Shown here: piece by piece, positions 18,482 to 27,163 of the stretch | Layout: each line of letters begins with the position of its first letter | How positions within the stretch are numbered: the first letter of the stretch is position 1 | Assembly: GCA_041391925.1 (NCBI GenBank) | Contig: JAWKNA010000006.1 | Span: 62,001 to 126,000, forward strand | DNA: 64,000 nt | Direction: 5' to 3' | Origin: JBPOFM01 sp041391925 | GTDB taxonomy: Bacteria; Bacteroidota; Bacteroidia; Flavobacteriales; Flavobacteriaceae | Position numbers and translations under genes: made by a program | The notes under the pieces: model-generated | What the model was told of the DNA's origin: nothing | Databases searched by the model: none | What the model saw: only the letters and a program-made list of their open reading frames with translations

Positions 18482-18489
18482 CAAAAATA
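18482..18489 (-). promoter_or_regulatory. Possible -7 box for proline dehydrogenase
   Basis: On the minus strand this reads TATTTTTG, matching TAnnTTTG, 17 bp upstream of the start codon at 18465. Its position excludes the longer in-frame start and supports the ATG chosen. No -33 TTG with good spacing was found. Confidence 0.4.
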
Positions 18490-18556
18490 TACATTCGTGA
18501 GTGAATATTTGATTAAAAACCTTTTATTTTGATTTTCAAATACCACACAGGACCAC

Positions 18557-19624
18557 ATGAATTCCATCACTGCCAATACCTATGCCGTTCACTTTAACAA
18601 AACTGCTTATAGAGAGCTGAACGCCTATTTGCAAAACAAACGTTTCTCAAAATTGTTCGTACTGGTCGATGAACATACTCATGAACATTGCCTGAATCAT
18701 TTTATGGCACAATTGGAAACTGATTTGATTGTAGAAATTATTGAGATGGAGGCTGGCGAACAACACAAAACCATTGAGACTTGTGTAGGCGTTTGGGAAG
18801 CACTCTCGGAGCTTGGTGCAGACCGGAAAAGTCTTATGATTAATTTGGGTGGCGGTGTAGTCACTGATTTGGGGGGCTTTGTAGCATGTACTTTTAAGCG
18901 TGGCATTAAGTACATCAATGCACCCACTTCCTTGTTGGCCATGGTAGATGCTTCTGTGGGTGGTAAATCTGGAGTGGATTTAGGCACACTCAAAAATCAG
19001 ATTGGGGTCATTCAATCTGGCGAGATGGTACTCATAGATACCTCTTTTCTTGACACCTTGCCACAAAATCATCTAAAATCGGGATTGGCAGAGATGTTAA
19101 AGCATGGTCTCATTGCCGACCGAACTTATTGGAACCGTTTGGCAGATATTTCCACCCTTACTTTGAACGATTTAGACCTCTTGATTTATGATTCCGTAAT
19201 TATTAAAAAGGATATTGTCTCCAAAGACCCATTCGAGAAAAGGGAGCGCAAGTATCTCAACTTTGGCCATACCTTGGGTCACGCCATTGAATCACATTTT
19301 TTAAAAGACAAAACCAAAACCGAACTCCTGCATGGCGAAGCCATTGCTATTGGTATGGTGTTGGAATGCTACATCTCCACAAAACTGCTTGGCTTATCCA
19401 AAGAAGATTGCGAAAGAGTAAAAACCGTAATGAGGAACTTATTCAAATTTGTGGACATCAACCCTAAAGACCATTATGCCATTATTGACTTGCTGAAGTA
19501 TGATAAGAAGAATGAACATGGCAATATCAACTTCGTACTATTGGAAAGCATTGGCAAACCAAAATCAGATTGCTTGGTGGATAATGATTTGATTACAGAA
19601 GCTTTTGAGTATTATGCCAAATAA
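18557..19624 (+). CDS. aroB: 3-dehydroquinate synthase
   Basis: A 355-residue enzyme of the shikimate pathway that cyclises DAHP to 3-dehydroquinate using NAD and a divalent metal. NAD-binding GGGVVTDLGGFVACTFKRGI and the Ser-rich INAPTSLLAMVDASVGGKSG are clear. Metal ligands lie in GLAEMLKHGLI, LNFGHTLGHAIES and HGEAIAIGMV. Length and start agree with the family. It is divergent from proline dehydrogenase with a spacer of 91 bp and convergent with the DinB-like gene 13 bp away. Confidence 0.97.
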   Translation: MNSITANTYAVHFNKTAYRELNAYLQNKRFSKLFVLVDEHTHEHCLNHFMAQLETDLIVEIIEMEAGEQHKTIETCVGVWEALSELGADRKSLMINLGGGVVTDLGGFVACTFKRGIKYINAPTSLLAMVDASVGGKSGVDLGTLKNQIGVIQSGEMVLIDTSFLDTLPQNHLKSGLAEMLKHGLIADRTYWNRLADISTLTLNDLDLLIYDSVIIKKDIVSKDPFEKRERKYLNFGHTLGHAIESHFLKDKTKTELLHGEAIAIGMVLECYISTKLLGLSKEDCERVKTVMRNLFKFVDINPKDHYAIIDLLKYDKKNEHGNINFVLLESIGKPKSDCLVDNDLITEAFEYYAK

Positions 19625-19637
19625 TCTCACCCCAATT

Positions 19638-20153
19638 CTAAAGATACCGTTCTTTAATCACCTCACAATGATGGTTTTCATGGCCCATGATGATAAACCC
19701 TAAAGCACGCACTGAAATCGGGCTGTTACTAGCCGTCCCAATAGCTGTCAGCATCTTTTGATCAAACGTGTCAAACAAAGCTATAGTGGCATCTCGCACA
19801 GTCTTATATTCATTTATAAGGCTTTCAAAGGAGCGGTCATTTGCCTTGCTCGGAACTACATAGATGTCTTGGTCAAATCCAGGCAAAGGTGTTTGGTCTT
19901 CTCTTGCAATGCGCAACGCACGATACGCAAAAATGCGTTCGGCATCTACCAAATGTAGAAGCACCTCCTTGATAGTCCACTTGCCTTCCGCATACCGATA
20001 CTCGAGCTTGTCCGCAGGTAAGATTTTTAAAAATGATGAAACTGTTTCAAAATTGTGTCTCAAGCCATCCTTTAAGTTGAGATTTTCGGTTTTGTTTATA
20101 TACGTTTGATAATACGGATTGTACTCGTTGGATTGAAGGTCTTTAGCGGTCAT
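19638..20153 (-). CDS. DinB family protein
   Basis: A 171-residue four-helix-bundle protein of the DinB/YfiT superfamily. The three metal-binding histidines expected for the family can be seen in EVLLHLVDAERIF and in MGHENHHCEVIKERYL at the C-terminus. Many members are thiol-dependent transferases or of unknown function. I use the ATG at 20153 (MTAKDLQSNEYNPYY), since an in-frame start further upstream would read through a transcription terminator at 20194-20229. It is convergent with aroB. Biological role here is not known. Confidence 0.85.
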   Translation of the reverse strand: MTAKDLQSNEYNPYYQTYINKTENLNLKDGLRHNFETVSSFLKILPADKLEYRYAEGKWTIKEVLLHLVDAERIFAYRALRIAREDQTPLPGFDQDIYVVPSKANDRSFESLINEYKTVRDATIALFDTFDQKMLTAIGTASNSPISVRALGFIIMGHENHHCEVIKERYL

Positions 20154-20193
20154 GAGTAAATAAAAATTGTGATTCTTGAACATTAAAAGTAAT

Positions 20194-20229
20194 AAAAAAA
20201 CCCTTTGCTGACGTATCGACAAAGGGTTT
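20194..20229 (-). terminator. Intrinsic terminator of the Lrp/AsnC gene
   Basis: A perfect 10-bp inverted repeat, AAACCCTTTG at 20198-20207 and CAAAGGGTTT at 20220-20229, with a 12-nt loop. On the minus strand it ends in a U-run (plus-strand As at 20194-20200), 21 bp after the stop of the regulator gene. Confidence 0.85.
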
Positions 20230-20249
20230 AGATATAAAAATACTATTAA

Positions 20250-20729
20250 TCACATTTCGTTAAAGATCGTATGCATCAAACGTTTTTTGTCATTGATGCT
20301 TTCTTCAAGTGAAATCATGGTTTCGGTTCTGTAAACGCCTTCTATGTCATCCAGTCTAAAAATGATTTCTTTGGCGTGTGTAGTGTTTTTTGCCCGTATC
20401 TTACAGAAGATATTAAACTTTCCGGTAGTGATGTGCGCTACAGTTACAAACGGAATGTCATTGATACGCTCCAATACAAATTGTGTTTGCGAAGTATTGT
20501 TCAAAAAGATGCCCACATACGCGATAAAAGAATATCCTAACTTTTTATAATCAAGTGTCAACGATGATCCTTGAATAATGCCAGCTTCTTCCATCTTTTT
20601 AACACGAACGTGAACAGTTCCCGCAGAAATAAACAATTTTTTAGCTATGTCGGTAAAAGGAATTCTAGTGTTTTCAATCAACATATCCAGAATTTGGTGG
20701 TCTATTTCATCAATTTTATACTTTGCCAT
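20250..20729 (-). CDS. Lrp/AsnC family transcriptional regulator
   Basis: A 159-residue regulator with an N-terminal winged helix-turn-helix (IDEIDHQILDMLIENTRIPF, then DIAKKLFISAGTVHVRVKKME) and a C-terminal RAM ligand-binding domain (about 70-150: FVTVAHITTGKFNIFCKI, then DIEGVYRTETMISLEE). Such proteins sense amino acids and act as octamers or dimers. Proline dehydrogenase lies about 2 kb away and could be a target, but no binding site was identified. It has a -7 box upstream and its own terminator, so it is a single-gene unit. Confidence 0.93.
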   Translation of the reverse strand: MAKYKIDEIDHQILDMLIENTRIPFTDIAKKLFISAGTVHVRVKKMEEAGIIQGSSLTLDYKKLGYSFIAYVGIFLNNTSQTQFVLERINDIPFVTVAHITTGKFNIFCKIRAKNTTHAKEIIFRLDDIEGVYRTETMISLEESINDKKRLMHTIFNEM

Positions 20730-20754
20730 TTTACTAATTTCTTTAGATTTTTTA

Positions 20755-20762
20755 CAAAATTA
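20755..20762 (-). promoter_or_regulatory. Possible -7 box for the Lrp/AsnC gene
   Basis: Minus-strand TAATTTTG (consensus TAnnTTTG), 26 bp upstream of the start codon at 20729. No -33 element is evident. Confidence 0.4.
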
Positions 20763-20803
20763 ATGGAAAATAGTTGAAAATAAAGCATTAAAATTCATGT
20801 ATT

Positions 20804-21949
20804 TTAGTCTTTCAATGAGAATTGTTCATTATTTATCAAAGCGAAATCGTTTTCGTATCCTACATAAATAGTCTCCTTGTTTGCCGTCAAAACCACATAG
20901 GTATTGGCCTCCACTTCCCTATGTCCAAAAAAATTACTTAAATCAGAAATTTTATCAACAATTGGTACAAATTCAATCTTTTCTCCTAACAATTTCTCTT
21001 GATATAGGATACCAACATCACATATATATTCATTAATTTTAGCATTTCTTATAATAAGGTCATAAAATAGCTTTTTGTTTTGTGGGATTTCAAAATAAGC
21101 TTCATATAATTTTCCAAAAACAGAATGGGATGAGATATGCCCAATGGCAACCAATAAGGATTGAAAAATAAATTCCCTTACTACTTCCCTATCATAATCC
21201 TTGGAATAATGACCAGCCTCAAACAATATGGTTGGCACATTAAGGCTTTGAAATGTATCTCCTACACAATTAAGATTAAAGGCATCATCATAAATACCAA
21301 TTTGGTTTTGAATTTGTTTTTGCAGGTTTTCATTCATTTTTGAGATGATTTCCATTGCTTTCTTACGGGTTTCCGTTACAGTACATAGTGCATCCTGTGC
21401 TGGTGCCAAAAAGGAAACGGTTGCAGGATGGTTTGAGTCACCTGCGCTAAAAATAGTTCTTTGCCCATGAAGATTAAAGCAGTAATCGGGTTTGTAAATA
21501 TCAAAAAAAGCCCTCAACGCCCTGCTTTCGGGCTGTGAGAGATTTTGTGCGTCACGATTGAGGTCTATTTTATTGGCATTTAATCGAGTATATAATTTTG
21601 CGCCATCAGGATTTAAGATTGGGATGATTGCAATGGTGCAGTTTTGCAATATGGATTTGACTTCATTTAGGTTGGAATTTGCAAAAACGTTGCATAAATC
21701 CAAAACAGCTTTTGTGGTTGTACTTTCATTGCCATGCATTTGAGACCACATCAAAATCTTTTTTGGACCGTTTCCAATTTTAATTACATGAATTTCTTCT
21801 CCCAAAACAGATATCCCAATGCTTTCAATTATAAAATTGTTTTGATGCTTTTTTACTAAAGGATAAATGTGTCCACTAAAAATGTAACGCCCAAAAAGTG
21901 TTGATTCTTTATGGTTTTGGAAGAGATGTTTGAGTGAGTTTAAATTCAT
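20804..21949 (-). CDS. M14-family zinc carboxypeptidase-like protein
   Basis: A 381-residue M14 metallopeptidase-like protein. The first zinc ligands are in QMHGNESTTTKAV (His and Glu), the third His in YCFNLHGQRTIFS, and a catalytic Glu candidate in ILFEAGHYSKDYDREV. NPDGAKLYTRLNANKIDLNR is the classic M14 substrate-pocket motif with NPDG and DLNRD. No signal peptide is visible, so it is probably cytoplasmic and could act on small peptides or amides. It is divergent from an HTH regulator (22242) across a 292-bp spacer rich in TTTACA/TGTAAA palindromes, which suggests the regulator controls it. Confidence 0.88.
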   Translation of the reverse strand: MNLNSLKHLFQNHKESTLFGRYIFSGHIYPLVKKHQNNFIIESIGISVLGEEIHVIKIGNGPKKILMWSQMHGNESTTTKAVLDLCNVFANSNLNEVKSILQNCTIAIIPILNPDGAKLYTRLNANKIDLNRDAQNLSQPESRALRAFFDIYKPDYCFNLHGQRTIFSAGDSNHPATVSFLAPAQDALCTVTETRKKAMEIISKMNENLQKQIQNQIGIYDDAFNLNCVGDTFQSLNVPTILFEAGHYSKDYDREVVREFIFQSLLVAIGHISSHSVFGKLYEAYFEIPQNKKLFYDLIIRNAKINEYICDVGILYQEKLLGEKIEFVPIVDKISDLSNFFGHREVEANTYVVLTANKETIYVGYENDFALINNEQFSLKD

Positions 21950-21966
21950 AGGTTTTTAATGATATA

Positions 21967-22027
21967 CAAATGTAAACAATTAGGAATTTACAATTGTAAA
22001 CGCCTCGATTGTTAAATTTTGTTTACA
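21967..22027. promoter_or_regulatory. Palindromic operator-like cluster upstream of the M14 peptidase
   Basis: Minus-strand TACATTTG (21974-21967) fits a -7 box, with a TTG (21993-21991) 16 bp further upstream. Overlaying it are TTTACAATTGTAAA, a perfect 14-bp palindrome (21987-22000), TGTAAA at 21971, and GTTTACA at 22021. The repeated half-site suggests binding of a dimeric repressor, perhaps the adjacent HTH protein. Confidence 0.5.
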
Positions 22028-22201
22028 TCTATCAACAAAATTTGCTGTAACATTCGCTAATTGAGAATAAAATTATTAATAATAAATAAAAATGATTTTA
22101 AATTACTATATTTCAGTAATTTAAATAATATTATATAAAGTTATACATAAATAATAAAAAGTATTTAATGTTAAATAACGCAGTCTTTTTGTTATTAATA
22201 T

Positions 22202-22251
22202 TTACATTTGTAACATCAACTATTCTAAATTATTGTTTACAATGATAAACA
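22202..22251 (+). promoter_or_regulatory. Operator-like palindromes at the HTH gene start
   Basis: TTACA-TT-TGTAA (22202-22213) overlaps a TACATTTG -7 box candidate (22203-22210). TGTTTA and TAAACA form a perfect inverted repeat around the start codon (22234-22251). The half-site is the same as in the peptidase promoter, so autoregulation is plausible. Confidence 0.5.
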
Positions 22252-22625
22252 GTGAAGATTTTGCTAAACGGCTTGAAAAAATCATAGATTTTTATGGGGA
22301 AACGGCGTCGTCATTCTCCGAAAAAATTGGTGTGCAGCGTTCAAGTATTTCTCATATTTTATCGGGACGAAATAAACCGAGTTTGGATTTTGTTTTGAAA
22401 GTATTGTCTGTTTTCCCCGAAGTGGAATTGTATTGGTTGTTAAACGGAAAAGGCCATTTTCCTTCTGCTCCACTTTCGGAAGAAACTAAAACTACCAAAA
22501 AAGATTCCGCTGATTTTAATCCCAACGCTTCACCATCAAAAATTGAACTATCGGGGGACAAATCCATCGAGCGGATTGTCATTTTTTATAAAGATGGGAC
22601 ATTCAAAAATTTTGAGCAATCGTAA
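22242..22625 (+). CDS. HTH (XRE/Cro-CI type) transcriptional regulator
   Basis: A 127-residue DNA-binding protein. The N-terminal HTH is at about residues 7-65: FAKRLEKIIDFYGE, SSFSEKIGVQRSSISHILSG, then NKPSLDFVLKVLSVFPEV. A C-terminal short segment (ELSGDKSIERIVIFYKDGTF) could be a dimerisation strand. I selected the ATG at 22242; the upstream TTG falls in a palindrome. It is divergent from the M14 peptidase and both promoters carry the same half-sites. The regulated pathway is unknown. Confidence 0.85.
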   Translation: MINSEDFAKRLEKIIDFYGETASSFSEKIGVQRSSISHILSGRNKPSLDFVLKVLSVFPEVELYWLLNGKGHFPSAPLSEETKTTKKDSADFNPNASPSKIELSGDKSIERIVIFYKDGTFKNFEQS

Positions 22626-22734
22626 TTGTGTATAGAAAATTTGTAAATACGCAATTCTCAGCGATTTCAAAAATTAATTTTGTCCTGCAAGAATTCACAG
22701 TTCTTTTGCTAATTTTGTGTTCCATTCCATTATT

Positions 22735-23121
22735 ATGAAAATTTTCTTTTTACTATTAGTTTTTCTAGTATTTACCGGTTGTTATGAAAAAGAACGTAAC
22801 TGTTCAGACTTTAAGACTGGAACTTTTTCATTCAATTACGTTACGGATGGTGTGGAAAAAACAGGAAGGTTTGTAAGGACAGAACATTATAATATCGATT
22901 ATTACGAAAATAAAATTGATTCCGCTTCCATCCGCTGGATCAATGATTGTGAGTTCATCCAAACCAAAATTAATCCGCAAAGTAAAGCAGAGGAAAAAGC
23001 AATTCATATAAAAATTCTAAGTACAAGCAAAGATTCTTATACTTTTGAATATAGTTTGGCTGTGCCACCCACCAACAGAAAGATGCGGGTGGAAAAAGGC
23101 ACTGCACATAAAATCGAGTGA
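22735..23121 (+). CDS. Small lipoprotein of unknown function
   Basis: A 128-residue predicted lipoprotein: hydrophobic signal LLLVFLVFTGC with the lipobox Cys at about residue 18, then YEKERNCSDFKTGTFSFNY and a beta-rich body. I chose the ATG at 22735. Homologues of this type in flavobacteria are, in my recollection, sometimes labelled 'DNA topoisomerase IV' because parC is nearby, but nothing here resembles a topoisomerase. A TAATTTTG box at 22710-22717 could be its -7 element. The stop is 1 bp before the terC start, so the two are likely co-transcribed. Confidence 0.75.
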   Translation: MKIFFLLLVFLVFTGCYEKERNCSDFKTGTFSFNYVTDGVEKTGRFVRTEHYNIDYYENKIDSASIRWINDCEFIQTKINPQSKAEEKAIHIKILSTSKDSYTFEYSLAVPPTNRKMRVEKGTAHKIE

Positions 23122-23122
23122 T

Positions 23123-23914
23123 ATGATTGACTTCCTGCTTACCAGTGATGCTATTTTTGCAATCTTGACATTAACATTTCTCGAGATTATTTTGGGCATC
23201 GACAATATTGTGTTCATATCCATTGCTGCCAATAAATTGCCTGAAAACCAGCGCAACAAGGCCACCAATATTGGGTTGCTTTTGGCCATGGTACAACGGA
23301 TAGTGCTACTGTTTTTTGTCTCCTTCTTAGTGGGATTGCAAAAACCATTTTTTACATTTGAAAGCAGTTGGTTGACCACATCTGTAAGTTGGCAAGGGAT
23401 AATTTTATTAGGCGGTGGATTATTTTTGATATTTAAAAGTACGGGTGAAATTCGGGAAAAAGTTGAAGAACCTGACCACGATGAAAACGAAGTGAAGAAC
23501 AGAAAAATAAAGTCCCTCTCACAAGCCATTCTACAAATCTTGTTGATTGATTTTATTTTCTCTATTGACTCCATCCTTACTGCTGTCGGCATGACTAATG
23601 GCCTACATCCCAATCATAATTATAATTTAGTATTGATGATCATTGCTGTGGTCATTTCCATAGGAATCATGATAGGGTTCGCCAACCCTATTCGGAAGTT
23701 TATTGATACACATCCAAGTTTGCAATTACTCGGATTGGCATTTTTAATTTTGATAGGTTTTATGCTGATTACAGAGGCCGCTCATCTTTCTGATACCGAA
23801 TTTCTTGGGAATAAAGTTGGTGCAATCCCGAAAGGCTATCTCTACTTTGCAATTGCATTCTCACTATTTGTAGAGTTTTTGAATTTTAGAATTGGGAAAA
23901 AGAAGAGTAAATAA
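23123..23914 (+). CDS. TerC family integral membrane protein
   Basis: A 263-residue membrane protein of the TerC/Alx family with about seven helices. Characteristic acidic membrane motifs are LEIILGIDNIVFISIAANKL in helix 1-2 and IDFIFSIDSILTAVGMT in the middle. A cytosolic loop DHDENEVKNRKIKSL separates the halves. Some members export manganese or insert metals into secreted proteins; others give tellurite resistance. I chose the ATG at 23123, 1 bp after the lipoprotein stop, over a longer in-frame reading that overlaps that gene. Substrate not determinable from sequence. Confidence 0.92.
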   Translation: MIDFLLTSDAIFAILTLTFLEIILGIDNIVFISIAANKLPENQRNKATNIGLLLAMVQRIVLLFFVSFLVGLQKPFFTFESSWLTTSVSWQGIILLGGGLFLIFKSTGEIREKVEEPDHDENEVKNRKIKSLSQAILQILLIDFIFSIDSILTAVGMTNGLHPNHNYNLVLMIIAVVISIGIMIGFANPIRKFIDTHPSLQLLGLAFLILIGFMLITEAAHLSDTEFLGNKVGAIPKGYLYFAIAFSLFVEFLNFRIGKKKSK

Positions 23915-23971
23915 AATGGCCAATTGATTTACTGAAAAAAAATCTTTATAAACTATAATCTTTAACTTACA

Positions 23972-26671
23972 TTAAAAAAGTTTTGTCTGCCCCTTTTCAT
24001 CCAAAAACGTAACATCATCAGAATCTTCATCCTTATGACTAAGATTGGTGATTTCCATAGGTGGGTTATCATTAGGCTTATGATTTGATTTCGCTGTAAC
24101 ATTTTCAACTTCTTCCTCTTCAATCACTTCGATGTCTTCTGCATGTACCTCTTCTGGCTCTTCATAAGGCAAGGGGTCCAACAAACTGACCTGTTTAATT
24201 TTATCGGTGGTGAATTGATTGCCAAGTGCTTTGATGCCTTTTATGGAAATGAATTCCTCAAAATTTAGTTCTTCATTGTCGCGTTGTTCTTTGCCTCTTG
24301 GCTTATTGAATACCACTTCAGCGATGGGTCGCCAATCGGTAGAAACTATTTCCAATTGAGAATTAGAATGCTCAGAAATGAAGATTTCCTCTTTATTTTC
24401 ATTTTCAATAAGGAATCGTTTTACAAAATAGCGCTCTTTTTCGCCATCATAATACAACGCAGATATGGGTTTTTTGGGAATCCATTTTTCCAAGACAATC
24501 ATATCGTCATCAAAGCGAGCCGTAAGTTCTGGAAGAATGGTTTTGATAAGACCAGATTGTGTGATGATTAGCAGACGGTCTTCTCCACGAAATTCGCCCA
24601 ACAACTCACCCCTTTCATCCACATTGAGACGTTGTACAGTGTCATCGAACCAAATCTTGCGTGGTTTTAAGGTAGAAACCCCATGTTCTTTGAGTTCAAT
24701 TTTCTTGACGGCATATTTGGTGACCTGATTCCCTTTTGAATTCCTTCCTTTAATGAGTATATCAGAAAAGTCAATGTCCCATTTCAGTTTCTTGATACTT
24801 CCTACTTGTCTTAAATAGATGGTGACCACTTCTGCTTCACCGTTTGGATTGGCAGAGAAATACAGCACTTGAGAACCTTTGGTTTCATTGGTCATATCGT
24901 ACTCTTTGTCTCGGGTTGTGCCTGTGACTGCAAATCGCTTTACGTAAGAGGCTCCTTTGGCACCATCCCGATAAATCATATTATAAATGGTGCGTTTATC
25001 TTTCTTTTTAAATACTGCAACGTGTATAATGCCTTTGCCAACAAACTTTTTGTCATCCACTTTTGAAACCATCATTTTTCCATCATTGGTAAAAACGATG
25101 ATATCATCAATATCACTGCAATCGCAGACGTATTCATCCCTTTTTAATGAAGTTCCTATAAAGCCTTCTTCTCTATTGACATATAGTTTGGTATTGCGCA
25201 TCACCACTTTGGTGGCATCCACATCATCAAACATTCGTATTTCGGTCAAGCGCTCACGTCCTTTGCCATAATCGTTTTTGAGTCGTGTGAAATAGGCAAT
25301 GGCATATTCCGTCAAGTGTTCTAAATCATATTTGACTTGGGCAATTTGTTCCTCCAATGCTTCGATGCGTTGCTGTGCCTTATCAATGTCGAATTTGGAA
25401 ATGCGTTTGATACGGATTTCCGTGAGACGTTCAATATCTTCGGTAGTAATCGTGCGTTTGAGATGCGAGATGTGCGGTTCCAATCCTTTATCTATTGCCG
25501 AAATAACACCTTCCCAGGTTTCTTCTTCCTCGATGTCGCGATAGATCCTGTTCTCGATGAAGATGCGTTCCAAAGATGCAAAGTGCCATTGTTCCTCAAA
25601 CTCATCCAATTTTATTTCCAGATTGGATTTTAATAACTCAACCGTATGATCGGTGGAGCGTTGGAGCATTTCGGTGACACCAATGAACAAAGGTTTGTTG
25701 TCTTCAATCACACAACCCAATGGTGAGATGGAATTCTCACAACTGGTGAAAGCATACAAGGCATCAATCGTTTTATCTGGTGAAATGCCCGATGGCAAAT
25801 GCACCAAGATTTCCACTTCTGCTGCGGTATTGTCCTCTATTTTCTTGATTTTGATTTTGCCTTTGTCATTCGCTTTCAAAATGGAATCAATCAACGAGGA
25901 GGTGGTGGTCCCATAAGGAATCTCAGTAATATTGAGTGTGCTTTTATCCAGAGTAGAAATTTTTGCCCGGATACGAACTTTTCCACCTCGCATACCATCT
26001 TTATAATCACTGCAGTCCGCAATTCCCGCTGTGGGGAAATCTGGATAAATTGTGAACTTTTTCCCTTTGAGATGTTTAATGGAAGCATCAATCAATTCTA
26101 TAAAGTTGTGCGGCAATATTTTTGTGGACAGACCAACCGCAATTCCTTCTCCTCCTTGAGCCAACAATAAAGGAAACATCACTGGAAGGTTCACGGGTTC
26201 TTTGCGACGACCATCATAAGACGCTTGCCACTCCGTGATTTTAGGATTATAGACAACATCCAATGCGAACTTTGAAAGACGTGCCTCAATATATCGAGAT
26301 GCCGCTGCGCTGTCGCCCGTAAGAATATTTCCCCAATTACCCTGGGTATCAATCAATAAATCCTTTTGACCAATCTGTACCATAGCATCGGCAATGCTCG
26401 CATCACCGTGAGGATGATATTGCATCGTGTGTCCAACGATATTAGCCACTTTATTATAACGTCCATCATCCAAATCTTTCATGGATTGCATGATGCGGCG
26501 TTGCACAGGCTTAAAGCCATCTTCAATGGCTGGAACGGCACGCTCTAAAATGACATAAGAGGCATAGTCGAGAAACCAATCCTCAAACATTCCGGAAACC
26601 CTTGTAATGGTCTCATTGCTTAAGGGTTCGTTTGGATATTCGTTTTCGTTATCTAATTCTTCGTTGTCCAA
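23972..26671 (-). CDS. parC: DNA topoisomerase IV subunit A
   Basis: An 899-residue type IIA topoisomerase A subunit. The winged-helix and catalytic tyrosine region reads AAASRYIEARLSKFA, with Tyr in the RY pair. The quinolone region is YHPHGDASIADAMVQIGQ. The position equivalent to E. coli GyrA Ser83 is Ala, while the Asp87 equivalent is kept. A long coiled-coil gate and a beta-pinwheel follow, and the acidic tail (EVIEEEEVENV) is typical of the extra C-terminus in Bacteroidota. It decatenates daughter chromosomes with ParE. parE and a small membrane protein gene lie directly upstream on the same strand. Confidence 0.95.
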   Translation of the reverse strand: MDNEELDNENEYPNEPLSNETITRVSGMFEDWFLDYASYVILERAVPAIEDGFKPVQRRIMQSMKDLDDGRYNKVANIVGHTMQYHPHGDASIADAMVQIGQKDLLIDTQGNWGNILTGDSAAASRYIEARLSKFALDVVYNPKITEWQASYDGRRKEPVNLPVMFPLLLAQGGEGIAVGLSTKILPHNFIELIDASIKHLKGKKFTIYPDFPTAGIADCSDYKDGMRGGKVRIRAKISTLDKSTLNITEIPYGTTTSSLIDSILKANDKGKIKIKKIEDNTAAEVEILVHLPSGISPDKTIDALYAFTSCENSISPLGCVIEDNKPLFIGVTEMLQRSTDHTVELLKSNLEIKLDEFEEQWHFASLERIFIENRIYRDIEEEETWEGVISAIDKGLEPHISHLKRTITTEDIERLTEIRIKRISKFDIDKAQQRIEALEEQIAQVKYDLEHLTEYAIAYFTRLKNDYGKGRERLTEIRMFDDVDATKVVMRNTKLYVNREEGFIGTSLKRDEYVCDCSDIDDIIVFTNDGKMMVSKVDDKKFVGKGIIHVAVFKKKDKRTIYNMIYRDGAKGASYVKRFAVTGTTRDKEYDMTNETKGSQVLYFSANPNGEAEVVTIYLRQVGSIKKLKWDIDFSDILIKGRNSKGNQVTKYAVKKIELKEHGVSTLKPRKIWFDDTVQRLNVDERGELLGEFRGEDRLLIITQSGLIKTILPELTARFDDDMIVLEKWIPKKPISALYYDGEKERYFVKRFLIENENKEEIFISEHSNSQLEIVSTDWRPIAEVVFNKPRGKEQRDNEELNFEEFISIKGIKALGNQFTTDKIKQVSLLDPLPYEEPEEVHAEDIEVIEEEEVENVTAKSNHKPNDNPPMEITNLSHKDEDSDDVTFLDEKGQTKLF

Positions 26672-26686
26672 GCTCGGTAAAAGTTT

Positions 26687-27163
26687 TTATTGTTTTGTGT
26701 TTGATTTGACTATTTTGCTCAAGGATTGTCGGATATATCTTCGCTTTTTTCGTGGAACCAAAGTAATGTTGAAGGTTTCCTTCTTTTTCCCACCGTTGCG
26801 GTCCTTCACATAGATGTCTAATGTATTATTGATTAAATAATTATTGAACTTATATCCTTGTAGCCTCTCTTTTTCAAATTCCAATTTAATTTCCCTATAG
26901 TTCAAATAATCAGAAAGTAATAAGCCTCTATTGATGATGATGATTTTTGGACCATCGCTATCATATTCAAAATACTTTGCAACCCGATGCACCAAGAAAA
27001 ATATCCCGGCAAACACCAGTAATACTAAACCAAAGGTCAGTATAGGGTTGGGTGTTAAATGACGGAAGGAGCTAAACACAAATGCGCAAAATATGGCAAG
27101 CACAACCAGTATAAAATACACTGAGATGATCAGGTTTTTTACTTTTGAATTATTCGTTCTCAT
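26687..27163 (-). CDS. Small membrane protein between parE and parC
   Basis: A 158-residue protein not recognised by function. It has two membrane helices near the N-terminus (ISVYFILVVLAIFCAFVFSS, about 13-32, and ILTFGLVLLVFAGIFFLVHR, about 41-60), then a beta-rich cytoplasmic part and a very basic end (LVPRKKRRYIRQSLSK). It overlaps the end of parE by 14 bp and is followed by parC after 15 bp, so translation is coupled with the topoisomerase genes. A membrane link to topoisomerase IV is speculative. Confidence 0.8.
   Translation of the reverse strand: MRTNNSKVKNLIISVYFILVVLAIFCAFVFSSFRHLTPNPILTFGLVLLVFAGIFFLVHRVAKYFEYDSDGPKIIIINRGLLLSDYLNYREIKLEFEKERLQGYKFNNYLINNTLDIYVKDRNGGKKKETFNITLVPRKKRRYIRQSLSKIVKSNTKQ

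Noticed and set aside
22735..23121. Annotation as a topoisomerase IV protein
   Set aside because: The sequence is a small lipoprotein with no topoisomerase motif; nearness to parC is the likely source of such labels.
25990..26671. Ala in the ParC quinolone region as an acquired resistance mutation
   Set aside because: It may be the natural residue of the Bacteroidota lineage; this cannot be decided from one sequence.
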